Shown here one piece after another: positions 1 through 7,059 of a stretch of 16,266 nucleotides of DNA. The translations under genes were made by a program, and so were the position numbers. Position 1 is the first letter of the stretch. The number at the start of each line of letters is the position of its first letter. The DNA lies in contig JAUWTE010000013.1 in assembly GCA_030609765.1 (NCBI GenBank), positions 1 through 16,266 of the forward strand, read 5' to 3'. Under the pieces are notes generated by a model. That model saw only the letters and a program-made list of their open reading frames with translations, did no database searches and was not told where the DNA came from. The stretch is from Acidobacteriota bacterium (lineage in GTDB: Bacteria; Acidobacteriota; UBA890).

Positions 1-921
1 ACGATCCTGCGTACGCGCGGGCGCACTCCGAGTGCCAATAGCGGGACTGAATCGACAGACCGGGATACCCTGCCACCCATACCCATGATCGTTCTGGTCA
101 ATCGGGGCTCTGCGAGTGCTTCGGAGATCGTCGCTGGCGCCCTGCAGGATTGGGATCGCGCCCTCATCGTTGGCGAAACGACCTTTGGTAAGGCGCTGGT
201 CCAGAATCAGTTCCAGTTCCGCGACGGCAGCGCCCTGTTCCTGACAGTAGCCCGCTACTACACGCCGAGCGGCCGGTTGATCCAGCGCGAGTACGAGGGC
301 AAGGACCGGGAGGAGTACTACAACCCGGAGGCTGCCGCGGCCGAAGACGGGGCATCGGTCGACATCGAGGAACACGCCACTCTCGATGGAGGTGTGCCGG
401 ATGAATCAGGTACAGGAGACGAGGAGCGACCCGTCTATCACACCGCCTCGGGACGAGTCGTTTATGGCGGCGGCGGCATCCACCCCGACGTTGATCTCGA
501 GCCCCCCCTGGTGTCGGGTCTGGCAGCCTTCTTCTACCGCGCCCCGTTCCGCCTCTACTTCCGCTACGGCATCGACTACGCGGCGCGGCATGCTGCCGAG
601 CTGCCCGTGGGGTTTGATGACTTCCTTGCCGACTTCGCGGTCACCGACGAGGTGCTGGACGACTTCGTAGCCTTCGTGCGCAGCCCCGAGATCAGCGGCC
701 ATTTCGAGGAGCTCCAAATCGACGTACCGCTTGATGATGAAGCCATCCAGAAGGCATGGGAAGACATGCGAATGTACCTGCGTGCCGACATCGCTGCCGC
801 GGTGTGGGGACAGGAGCGGGCCCGCAGCGTGTTGCTCGAGTACGACGACCAGGTACAGCAGGCCGTCAAGCTCTTCCCGCAAGCGGCTGACCTCCTTGCA
901 GCGGAGAAGATCGCCGGCTGA
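1..921 (+). CDS. S41 family C-terminal processing peptidase (CtpA/Prc-like), 5' end missing
   Basis: The reading frame is open from the first base, so the N-terminus (signal sequence and PDZ domain in this family) lies outside the window. What remains is about 306 residues. The S41 catalytic core is clear: an NRGSASASEI block carries the nucleophile (the Ser encoded at 115-117), and FGKALVQ carries the general-base Lys at 190-192. These two are 25 residues apart, the same spacing as in characterised CtpA proteases. The family uses a Ser-Lys dyad to cleave periplasmic or secreted proteins near their C-termini. After the core there is an acidic insert (about residues 105-145) and an Asp/Glu-rich, probably helical C-terminal region of roughly 125 residues. 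An ATG at 85 is inside the conserved core and is not the start. It is convergent with the next gene; the 30-bp gap shows no obvious terminator hairpin. Confidence 0.9.
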   Translation, partial: TILRTRGRTPSANSGTESTDRDTLPPIPMIVLVNRGSASASEIVAGALQDWDRALIVGETTFGKALVQNQFQFRDGSALFLTVARYYTPSGRLIQREYEGKDREEYYNPEAAAAEDGASVDIEEHATLDGGVPDESGTGDEERPVYHTASGRVVYGGGGIHPDVDLEPPLVSGLAAFFYRAPFRLYFRYGIDYAARHAAELPVGFDDFLADFAVTDEVLDDFVAFVRSPEISGHFEELQIDVPLDDEAIQKAWEDMRMYLRADIAAAVWGQERARSVLLEYDDQVQQAVKLFPQAADLLAAEKIAG

Positions 922-951
922 AGCAGCTACCCAGGCCGTGGCGGAAGTGTC

Positions 952-1794
952 TCAGCGCTTCGATAGCACGCCGTAGAGCTCGGGTCGGCGATCGCGCAGG
1001 AACGGACGCTTCTGGCGCATCTCTGCTACCCGTTCCCGGTCGATGTCGACAACCAGGAGCTCTTCGTTCTCTCCGGCCCGAGCGATAATGTCGCCGGCAG
1101 GATCGACCACGAAGGACTTGCCCGCGAAGGTCACCTTCGGCTCTTCCCCTACCCTGTTGCAGCAGGCAATGTAGAGCGCGTTGGAAAACGCCGAGCCACG
1201 CATCTCGATCTCGTAGCCGTCAAAGGGATCGGCGGTGGTACCCGCGAAGGGACTGAGAATGATCTCCGCGCCGGCGCTCGTCAGTGCGCGCATCTGCTCA
1301 GGGAAGTGCCGATCGTAGCAAATAGCGATTCCGACGGGGCCGGCCGCCGTCGCGTGAACCTCGAACTCGCTGTCGCCCGGCCAGTAGTAGAAGCGCTCGT
1401 TGAAGCCCGGCTCCTCGGCAATATGGGTCATGCGGCTCACCCCCACCAGACTGCCATCGGCGTCGATAATCGGCGAGGCGTCATAGTGGCGACCAGGTCC
1501 GGCAAGCTCGAAGATATTCGGGATAACCACGATGCCGTGCTTCGCTGCCCGCTCCTGAAACAACTCGGTGATGGGTCCGGGAATCGGCTCGGCCCATGAA
1601 AAAAAGCGTCTCTCGCCTCGATGCTGTGGGAAGAACGGATGGAAGGCCATCTCTGGAAAGACACAGAGTCGACACCCCGCCTCCGCCGCCTTGTCGACCC
1701 ACTCCAAGCCACGTTCGAGGTTGGCTGAGATGTCGTCACTGGCGGCCACCTGGGCCAGGCCAATGCGTACCTGGAGGTTCGCCTGATCGTTCAT
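952..1794 (-). CDS. Carbon-nitrogen hydrolase (nitrilase superfamily) with substituted catalytic Lys
   Basis: A 280-residue protein, the usual length for single-domain nitrilase-superfamily amidases, and most like the N-carbamoylputrescine amidase / beta-ureidopropionase branches. Glu48 (in VFPEMAF) and Cys159 (in AICYDRHFPE) are the expected catalytic Glu and Cys, and the second conserved Glu is at 133 (GFNERFYY). The catalytic Lys normally found in a YRKxHI motif is missing: the aligned segment reads SRMTHI with no gap, putting Met122 there (codon 1429-1431). Activity is therefore uncertain, although some superfamily members may use this variant. No signal peptide; likely cytoplasmic. The ATG start has a good ribosome-binding site (AAGGAG, complement of 1805-1810) ten bases upstream. 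It is the last gene of a leftward cluster, 30 bp after the YdjM-like gene. The exact substrate cannot be told. Confidence 0.88.
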   Translation of the reverse strand: MNDQANLQVRIGLAQVAASDDISANLERGLEWVDKAAEAGCRLCVFPEMAFHPFFPQHRGERRFFSWAEPIPGPITELFQERAAKHGIVVIPNIFELAGPGRHYDASPIIDADGSLVGVSRMTHIAEEPGFNERFYYWPGDSEFEVHATAAGPVGIAICYDRHFPEQMRALTSAGAEIILSPFAGTTADPFDGYEIEMRGSAFSNALYIACCNRVGEEPKVTFAGKSFVVDPAGDIIARAGENEELLVVDIDRERVAEMRQKRPFLRDRRPELYGVLSKR

Positions 1795-1824
1795 TGTCTG
1801 GACTCTCCTTAGTCTCTCGTCACT

Positions 1825-2478
1825 TCAGTCATTGTCGCTCGGTGACAAATCGAGGGGAGACGTCGCGGCACTCGAGGATGCGGTGGGCCCTTGAGTGCCG
1901 GCTCGACTCAGATGCCGCCACCATATCGACAGCGCCAGCACGGGTGTCAACGTCAAGATCTCTACGGTAGCCGCCCACGCGTTGTGCGGATTCAGCAGGC
2001 TCAGAAAGAAAGCAACCGGCTCGCTGGAGCCGGAGTAGCGGGCAACGTGTGGAAACCAGGGATAGAACAGGAAGTAGCGGTCTGAGAACGGCCACAGGAG
2101 CGGCACCCCGAAAGGGCCGAAGAGATCCTCCGTGAACGCATCGAGGAGGATGTGCGAGAGCCACAGGGCTCCCACCATGAGGGCAGTTCCAGCAACGGCA
2201 CGAGCCTCGATCCGGCCGCGAACCGGCCAGCGCGCCCCCAGTGCCGCAGCGCCTGCCGCAATCCCTGCAACGATCACGACCATTGCCAAACTATGGGTCG
2301 GACCATGATGGAAACGATTGGGCTCACCGATGAGGAGACCGGGGAGAAAATCGAGGTCAGGGGCATTGGCGATGAAGATCGCCAACAGCAAGCGCTTCCA
2401 GGTGAACAAACTGCCATCAGCATCAGCGCTCGAATAGATGATGCCGCTGGCCAGAGAGTGCGCGACGGGAAGTGGCAT
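1825..2478 (-). CDS. YdjM-like (DUF457) membrane-bound metal-dependent hydrolase
   Basis: A 217-residue integral membrane protein. The family signature is complete: an early His (H7 in PVAHSL), NAPDLDFLPG at 38-47, HHGPTHS at 57-63 and SHILLDAF at 108-115. These His and Asp residues are the presumed metal ligands. Several hydrophobic segments follow or separate the motifs (about 64-80, 93-112 and 165-182), and the C-terminal tail is polar and Ser-rich. In Escherichia coli YdjM is an SOS-regulated inner-membrane protein of unclear physiological substrate; relatives are annotated as metal-dependent hydrolases from sequence only. The ATG at 2478 has only a weak purine stretch ahead of it. It sits 26 bp after the acyltransferase stop and 30 bp before the nitrilase-like gene, so co-transcription of the three is likely. 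No LexA-like site was seen nearby. Confidence 0.85.
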   Translation of the reverse strand: MPLPVAHSLASGIIYSSADADGSLFTWKRLLLAIFIANAPDLDFLPGLLIGEPNRFHHGPTHSLAMVVIVAGIAAGAAALGARWPVRGRIEARAVAGTALMVGALWLSHILLDAFTEDLFGPFGVPLLWPFSDRYFLFYPWFPHVARYSGSSEPVAFFLSLLNPHNAWAATVEILTLTPVLALSIWWRHLSRAGTQGPTASSSAATSPLDLSPSDND

Positions 2479-2504
2479 GATCGGTACCTAGCAGGCCATG
2501 GCTG

Positions 2505-3284
2505 TCAGCGCTCGCGAAGGACTTTGGCCGGGAGACCCGCCGCGATACAGCGGTCCGGCAGGTCCGCATTGACCACGGCGCCCGCGCCAACGACCGTATT
2601 GGCGCCAATACTGACGCCATCGAGCACTTTGACACCAGCACCCAACCAGACGTTCGAACCGATCTCCACCCCGTGCGAAACAGCCACCTGCTCCTGCACC
2701 GGGGCCTCAGGATCTTCGAAGTCGTGCCCGCCCCCAATGACATAGCAGTAGGCCGCAAAGAGGCTGTCACGACCTACCTTCACCGTGCTTCCCGAGAAGA
2801 TGTAGCTGTTGAAGCCGATATTGACGCTGTCCGCCAACTGGATGTCGCCGTCCTTGCACGACAGAATCGAATTGCGGCCCAGAAAAACATCGTTACCGAT
2901 ATGGATGCCGCGATTGTTGGCGCCCTTGGCGTCGATCAGGCAGTTGTCGTCGATGATCACCCGATCACCAAGGATGATCTTGTGCGGGTGCCTGAGCACC
3001 ACATTGCACCCGAACACGGGCTTCTTGCCGACCTCGCCGAGCAGGAGTGGGTAGAGGTATCGCCGCAGCACCAGCCCGAGAGCACCCGGCACCCACGACG
3101 TCAGCGTAACGATGCTCTCGTAGAGAATGAGATGCAGGAAACCAGGCCGGCCGATGACCAACTCCTGATAGCGCGCCTTCGTGGCGCCCTCACGCAGGCG
3201 CCGGCGAACGAGGAAATCGTCGCTGGATCGCTGCTCTCCGGATGGATCGCTGCTTCCCGTCAATTCAGTATCGCCGTTGCTCAT
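2505..3284 (-). CDS. Hexapeptide-repeat acyltransferase (LbH family, O-acetyltransferase-like)
   Basis: A 259-residue protein from the chosen ATG at 3284. Residues about 100-255 are imperfect hexapeptide repeats forming a left-handed beta-helix, including IGNDVFLGRNSI and the terminal run IGSNVWLGAGVKVLDGVSIG. His187 in GGGHDF is the probable catalytic base, as in acetyltransferases that modify sugars or capsule and lipopolysaccharide units. Residues 40-85 carry a hydrophobic segment (about 47-80) that may associate with the membrane. The frame stays open upstream to an ATG at 3479, but the extra 65 residues look like translated intergenic DNA and would overlap the divergent promoter region, so the shorter form is preferred. 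It is first in a leftward cluster with the YdjM-like and nitrilase-like genes. The acyl acceptor is unknown; it might act on a surface glycan. Confidence 0.85.
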   Translation of the reverse strand: MSNGDTELTGSSDPSGEQRSSDDFLVRRRLREGATKARYQELVIGRPGFLHLILYESIVTLTSWVPGALGLVLRRYLYPLLLGEVGKKPVFGCNVVLRHPHKIILGDRVIIDDNCLIDAKGANNRGIHIGNDVFLGRNSILSCKDGDIQLADSVNIGFNSYIFSGSTVKVGRDSLFAAYCYVIGGGHDFEDPEAPVQEQVAVSHGVEIGSNVWLGAGVKVLDGVSIGANTVVGAGAVVNADLPDRCIAAGLPAKVLRER

Positions 3285-3349
3285 GGTCAGAACCGCCGTC
3301 AGATCCCCGCTCGATAATGCACCCCGGAAGCAGGTAAGGGCCACCTCGC

Positions 3350-3358
3350 TGCTATGAT
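3350..3358 (+). promoter_or_regulatory. Extended -10 promoter candidate for the cohesin/dockerin genes
   Basis: TGC-TATGAT is an extended -10 element (TGn followed by a hexamer matching TATAAT at five of six positions). No convincing -35 lies 16-18 bp upstream, which is acceptable for an extended -10. Transcription would start near 3365, just before the palindrome at 3370-3390, leaving a leader of about 145 bases before the cohesin gene. This is inference from sequence only. Confidence 0.4.
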
Positions 3359-3369
3359 TCGGGAAGTTG

Positions 3370-3390
3370 GTACAGTCTACCAGGCTGTAC
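3370..3390. repeat. Inverted repeat (operator-like or leader hairpin)
   Basis: Nine-base arms GTACAGTCT and AGGCTGTAC flank a three-base centre, ACC. One position is mismatched in DNA but becomes a G-U pair in RNA, so the rightward transcript could form an uninterrupted nine-pair stem. It lies about 12 bp downstream of the extended -10 at 3350-3358, between two divergent gene clusters. It could be a repressor site overlapping the start of transcription, or a leader stem-loop. There is no T-run after it, so it is not a typical terminator. Confidence 0.5.
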
Positions 3391-3509
3391 GTAAGGACTT
3401 GCCGTTCCGGGGACCCATAGGTAGCATCAATCTGTGTGGGCGAGTAAGCATGAATCTGGGGGTCGGTGAGCTTCGACATTTGCTGATTGTTCCGTCCCGA
3501 CCTATTTCT

Positions 3510-4151
3510 ATGACTTTCTCCAATAGCGCTTTCCGGACAGGTAGGCGGGCTCTGGCCGTCGCGGGGGTGATCTTCGCCCTGGGCCTATGTTTACCCTCCA
3601 CCGGGCATTCGGCGGCAATATCCAGCGCTTCCATCTCCCCGGCGGAGGATCAGCAGCAGCAGGCGACGCAAGCCGAGCAGGTGCAGGGTGGTGGTCCGCA
3701 TGATCCGGGGCGCAGCAGAGATCGCCACCAGGAGCGCGATCGAGCCCTGTTGATGCTTTCTCCGGCGACCGCCATTGTGGCACCGGGAGACGAGTTGAGC
3801 GTGCGCCTACTTGTCCTGGGCGCGCGGGAGTTGCTGAGACTGCCGGCGACGCTGCACTACGATCCCCAGGTCGTGCGCATCATCTCCGTTCGCGCTGGAT
3901 CCGCCTGGAAGAAAGGCACCGCGCCGACGTTGATGTACGACACGAGCCATCCAGGCGAGCTGGTTGTCGGCCTGGCTCGCCTCGGTCGCGAGGTCATCCC
4001 GATCACCGGCTTCGGTGAGCTCTTGCAGGTCACCTTCGAGGCCGTTGCCCCGGGCGACACCGAGCTCACCCTGAAACGGTTTGCACTGCTCGGTCGCCGA
4101 GCCCAATCTCAGCGCGTCGAAGCCAGGTCGGCAAAGGTCTCAGTCCAGTGA
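3510..4151 (+). CDS. Secreted cohesin-domain-like protein
   Basis: About 213 residues from the ATG at 3510. The N-terminus is a plausible signal peptide: basic RTGRR, hydrophobic ALAVAGVIFALGLCL, then a small-residue site near GHSA at about 33-36. A Gln-rich, charged linker follows to about residue 77. Residues 79-213 resemble a cohesin domain: an opening strand with P-x-x-x-V-x-x-G (LSPATAIVAPGDEL), a central LHYDPQVVRI strand, and a closing GELLQVTFEAVAPGDTELTL. Cohesins bind dockerin modules, and the next gene has a dockerin. There is no membrane anchor after the signal peptide. The start is not certain: an in-frame ATG at 3450 would add 20 residues, and neither has a strong ribosome-binding site. 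The stop overlaps the next gene's GTG start (GTGA), suggesting coupled translation. The domain call rests on pattern only; similar Ig-like domains occur in unrelated secreted proteins. Confidence 0.72.
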   Translation: MTFSNSAFRTGRRALAVAGVIFALGLCLPSTGHSAAISSASISPAEDQQQQATQAEQVQGGGPHDPGRSRDRHQERDRALLMLSPATAIVAPGDELSVRLLVLGARELLRLPATLHYDPQVVRIISVRAGSAWKKGTAPTLMYDTSHPGELVVGLARLGREVIPITGFGELLQVTFEAVAPGDTELTLKRFALLGRRAQSQRVEARSAKVSVQ

Positions 4152-6364
4152 CCCGCGCCCGACAGGCCGTCGCGAGACGAAGACTGGCCATTGCGATTCT
4201 TGGACTCGCTGTCGTCGTGGCAGGTGTGACCGGTCCGGCATCGTCGGTGGTCGCCAGTTCCGGCTCCGCGGCCGGCCAGGCGGCGGGTACGACACAGGCA
4301 ACCAAGCGACCTCTTCCGGGAACGGCCCTGGCCCTGGCCTTCGGCAAGGTGCCAGCGGTCGCCTGGCTAGCGAGATCCCCCAACGGTGCCTCACGCGTCT
4401 ACGCGGCAGCGCCGGCGGAAGCTCCGGGAACCGCCCTGGGGCCCGCACGAGCGGGTCGCGACGGTCTCCCCACAGCTGCCGCGACGGTCGCGGGTGATGT
4501 GTGGATTGTCGCTGCACGCTCTGGCCGCTCTGGAAGCGGTATCTGGGCCCAAACCTATCGGAATGGACAATGGGAGCCGGCGCTCGAGGGCCCCTCAGCA
4601 CGTACCTGGAATCACCACCCGGCCGCAGCCGCCGGGAAAAAGGGCCTCTGGGTGGTCTGGGTCGGAGAGGACGAATCCAGCAGTGATGCCGCGATCTTCG
4701 CCAGCAGATGGACCGGTTCGTCGTGGACGCCGGCAGAACGGCTACCCGGCGTGACCGGAACACCGATGGCCCCCAGCATCGCGATGGGCAACAATGGCCG
4801 GCCGATCGTAGCCTGGGCAGCCAATGATGGAATGGACGCAGAGATCTGGGTCGCTACTCGCGGCAGCTCGGGGTGGGCCTCGCCGCGCCAGCTCACGAAC
4901 AACGATGTTCCCGACATCACGCCCTCCATCGCCGCGCGCTCTGGACGCTTGCTGGTCGCATGGATTTCCTTCACCCCCACTGGCTACGTCCCCACCGCGC
5001 GCCTGCGAAGCTCGGGGGGTACCTGGCGGCCGGCCCAGCGTCTGAGCCCGCAGCCCGGCACTCACCCCGTCGCGATGTTCAGCTCGGCGAACGCAGTTGT
5101 GCTGTGGGGAGCACGACTGAGCAACCGTCAAGTGCTCAGGTCGGCAGTCCGGCAGAACGATGCCTGGGGACCTGTAGCGAACCTGGCAGGCGCCACGGGA
5201 ACGCGGGCTGCGGCTGGAGCAGGCTCCGGCGGCCGTCTCGCCCTGGCCTGGAGGCGACCGGACGGCACCCTAGCAGTCGCAGAGGGGGAGATTCGGGAGG
5301 GAGAGAAGGGGGCGCGCGGGAAAGTCGGGCGGGTGACGCGATCTCTGTCGGGGCCGGCCCAGTCGTCGGCCCGAGCGGCGGCTGTCGTGCTGCCCCAGGC
5401 CGGCTCGGGAACTGTGCCTCACAACTTCTCGGCCTTCGGTGACAGCATCACGCTGGGGCTCGTCATTCCCAGCCGTGACCCACTCATCATCGTGCACACG
5501 CCAGGCTACGTCGGACCGCTGAGGAGAATGCTGGAGGACGTATTCGGACCCGTGACGATCTCCAACGACGGGGTCGGCGGAGAATTGACAAGTGAGGGGC
5601 TGAGCCGCATCTCCGGAGTCATCCGAGCGAGACGGCCGGATTCTCTCTTCCTCATGGAAGGCACCAATGACATCACCTTCCTCGTTGACCCTTCGACCAT
5701 CGCCTTCAACCTGCGGCAGATGATCAATCGGGCGAAGTTCGAGCAGCCGGGCATCGTCAACTTTCTCGGCATGATCATTCCGCGCAACGAGGGGTGGGAG
5801 AGCGAGCTGAATCGCCGCACGGATGAGGTCAATGAGCTGCTCATCGGGGTTGCCGACGCCACGGGGGCAACGCTTGTCGATACGCACACGGCTCTCGACG
5901 GCCACGGGGCGCTGTTTTCCGATCATGTGCATCCCAACGAGGATGGCTACGAAGTCCTCGCAGGGGCCTGGTACGAAGTCGTCGAGCCGGAACTGCTCAG
6001 CCTCACAAATCTCGGCGACATCGATGGCTCCGGTCGTGTCGATGGCGCCGACCTCGTCCTTCTCGGTATCGCCTTCGGCAGCAGAGAGGGCGACAGCTCC
6101 TATTCCCCCGCCGCCGATATCAACGAGGATGGCATTGTCGATGGCTTCGACCTCGCGATCCTGGCTGACCATTTCGGCCAGACGCTCGAGAGTGCGGGCG
6201 GATTAGCGGGCGAAGCGGCTTCCTTGCGGCTGCAACAGCCTCGTTGCTGCTGGTCTCTCTGGCAGCATGCGGTGGCTCGCCTTCCACGCCAACACCGCCG
6301 CCGCCACAGCCGGGCATCACCTACACGTCGTCGGCAAACCCTGCGCCGGCCAACAGCATCGTGA
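4148..6364 (+). CDS. Secreted beta-propeller / SGNH-hydrolase / dockerin protein
   Basis: A 738-residue multidomain protein with a GTG start overlapping the previous stop. Order: signal peptide (1 to about 37); six or so sialidase-like (BNR-type) propeller repeats of about 50 residues (about 60-380), each with W or I-x-V-A-W strands and GSSWTPAERL-like turns; a Gly/Arg-rich linker; an SGNH/GDSL hydrolase (about 425-610); and a dockerin (622-682). The hydrolase has Ser433 in FGDSITLG, the GTND block at 505-508, and Asp592/His595 in DHVHP, so the catalytic set is complete. It is probably an esterase or deacetylase on a glycan. The dockerin has both calcium loops, DIDGSGRVDGAD and DINEDGIVDGFD. 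After about residue 682 the frame continues into about 55 residues of Arg/Gln/Cys-rich sequence overlapping the next gene's signal peptide; this tail looks out of register with real coding sequence and may reflect a lost stop or an indel. Confidence 0.85.
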   Translation: MTRARQAVARRRLAIAILGLAVVVAGVTGPASSVVASSGSAAGQAAGTTQATKRPLPGTALALAFGKVPAVAWLARSPNGASRVYAAAPAEAPGTALGPARAGRDGLPTAAATVAGDVWIVAARSGRSGSGIWAQTYRNGQWEPALEGPSARTWNHHPAAAAGKKGLWVVWVGEDESSSDAAIFASRWTGSSWTPAERLPGVTGTPMAPSIAMGNNGRPIVAWAANDGMDAEIWVATRGSSGWASPRQLTNNDVPDITPSIAARSGRLLVAWISFTPTGYVPTARLRSSGGTWRPAQRLSPQPGTHPVAMFSSANAVVLWGARLSNRQVLRSAVRQNDAWGPVANLAGATGTRAAAGAGSGGRLALAWRRPDGTLAVAEGEIREGEKGARGKVGRVTRSLSGPAQSSARAAAVVLPQAGSGTVPHNFSAFGDSITLGLVIPSRDPLIIVHTPGYVGPLRRMLEDVFGPVTISNDGVGGELTSEGLSRISGVIRARRPDSLFLMEGTNDITFLVDPSTIAFNLRQMINRAKFEQPGIVNFLGMIIPRNEGWESELNRRTDEVNELLIGVADATGATLVDTHTALDGHGALFSDHVHPNEDGYEVLAGAWYEVVEPELLSLTNLGDIDGSGRVDGADLVLLGIAFGSREGDSSYSPAADINEDGIVDGFDLAILADHFGQTLESAGGLAGEAASLRLQQPRCCWSLWQHAVARLPRQHRRRHSRASPTRRRQTLRRPTAS

Positions 6365-6753
6365 TGGAAACGCGCAGCTCCGACCCCCAGCAGATCACCC
6401 TGGCACTGAAAGCGAATGCCGTCACCGACCTTTACGGCGTCGCCCTCGACATCAGGTTCAACACCTCGATCGTGTCCTTCGACTCTTTCTCGGTTCGCGA
6501 CTTCCTGGGAAGCGAGGGGACCTCGATGAGCACGCAGGTCGTCGAAAACCCGGATGGGACGTTGGTGATCGGGCAGTCGAAGTTCGGTGCTGTCTCCGGA
6601 GCCGCGGGAACGGGCGACATGCTGGTGCTGACCTTCAGGGCAATCACCGCGGGATCCTCCGCGCTGACGATCGCCAACCAGGGCGCCTACGACCCCAGCG
6701 GCAGCATCACCTCGACCTCATTTTTCGGTGGTACGCTCACCGTGGTGCAGTAG
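6244..6753 (+). CDS. Cohesin-domain-like lipoprotein
   Basis: A hydrophobic segment ending in a lipobox (SLAAC, then GGSPSTPTPPPP) predicts a lipid-anchored protein with a Pro-rich tether. The remaining roughly 135 residues resemble a cohesin domain: ITLALKANAV opening strand, YGVALDIRFNTSIVSF, a GTGDMLVLTF strand and a final FFGGTLTVV. It shares its strand pattern with the secreted protein at 3510. The start is a problem. The coordinates use TTG at 6244, which gives an unusually short signal peptide without a basic N-terminus. The frame is open back to 6169 but holds no ATG or GTG; an ATT at 6202 would give a better 22-residue signal (ISGRSGFLAAATAS onward) with basic residues. It overlaps the 3' end of the dockerin gene by over 100 bases in another frame. 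It probably displays the neighbouring dockerin enzyme on the cell surface; this is inference. Confidence 0.72.
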   Translation: MLLVSLAACGGSPSTPTPPPPQPGITYTSSANPAPANSIVMETRSSDPQQITLALKANAVTDLYGVALDIRFNTSIVSFDSFSVRDFLGSEGTSMSTQVVENPDGTLVIGQSKFGAVSGAAGTGDMLVLTFRAITAGSSALTIANQGAYDPSGSITSTSFFGGTLTVVQ

Positions 6754-6754
6754 G

Positions 6755-6762
6755 TATAAAAT
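6755..6762 (+). promoter_or_regulatory. -10 promoter candidate for gatC, possibly leaderless
   Basis: TATAAAAT stands out in GC-rich surroundings, directly after the stop of the cohesin-like lipoprotein gene. The gatC ATG begins seven bases after it, which is where transcription would be expected to start. No ribosome-binding site is present before that ATG. Together these suggest a leaderless gatCA transcript. No good -35 element is visible. Confidence 0.45.
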
Positions 6763-6768
6763 CCGGGC

Positions 6769-7059
6769 ATGGGCGTTGACTCGAAGGTGGTCGACTACGT
6801 CGCCTCTCTCGCGAAGCTGTACTTCGATGATGAGGAACGCGAGCTCGTGGCTGAGCAGCTCGGTCGCATCCTCGAGTTCGTCGATCAACTCCGTGAGGTC
6901 GACGTCAACCATGTACCCCCCACCAAGCACGTCATCGACATGGCCAATGTCAGCCGCGATGATGCCCCGCGCCCATCACTACCTCTCGAAGAAGCGCTAG
7001 CCAACGCTCCCGAGTCGATCCGCGACTATTTCGTCGTGCCCAAGGTACTGCCGGACTGA
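6769..7059 (+). CDS. gatC: Aspartyl/glutamyl-tRNA amidotransferase subunit C
   Basis: A 96-residue protein matching GatC in length and pattern: N-terminal helix with VDYVASLAKLYFDDEERE, the LGRILEFVDQLREVDV helix, then the conserved VPPTKHVIDMANVSRDD segment and a C-terminal YFVVPKVL ending. GatC is the small subunit that wraps around GatA and GatB in the GatCAB complex, which converts misacylated Glu-tRNA(Gln) or Asp-tRNA(Asn) into the amidated forms in the cytoplasm. The ATG has no Shine-Dalgarno sequence and lies just downstream of a -10-like TATAAAAT. Its stop codon overlaps the gatA start (TGATG), so the two are translated together. gatB is not in this window. Confidence 0.95.
   Translation: MGVDSKVVDYVASLAKLYFDDEERELVAEQLGRILEFVDQLREVDVNHVPPTKHVIDMANVSRDDAPRPSLPLEEALANAPESIRDYFVVPKVLPD

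Noticed and set aside
85..921. ATG at 85 as the start of the S41 protease
   Set aside because: The frame is open to base 1, and the ATG lies inside the conserved catalytic core just before the nucleophile Ser; the gene simply begins outside the window.
922..951. Terminator between the S41 protease gene and the nitrilase-like gene
   Set aside because: No stem followed by a T-run is visible on either strand in this 30-bp gap.
3370..3390. LexA/SOS box controlling the YdjM-like gene
   Set aside because: The arms read ACAG...CTGT, the reverse of the CTGT...ACAG order of the Escherichia coli SOS box, and the centre spacing differs.
3285..3479. Longer acyltransferase start at 3479
   Set aside because: The extra 65 residues have no repeat or domain character and would cover the divergent promoter region and palindrome; the ATG at 3284 gives a normal family N-terminus.
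5270..6172. Leftward ORF of 300 codons opposite the SGNH/dockerin region
   Set aside because: The sense strand carries complete SGNH and dockerin motifs; a long antisense frame is expected in high-GC DNA.
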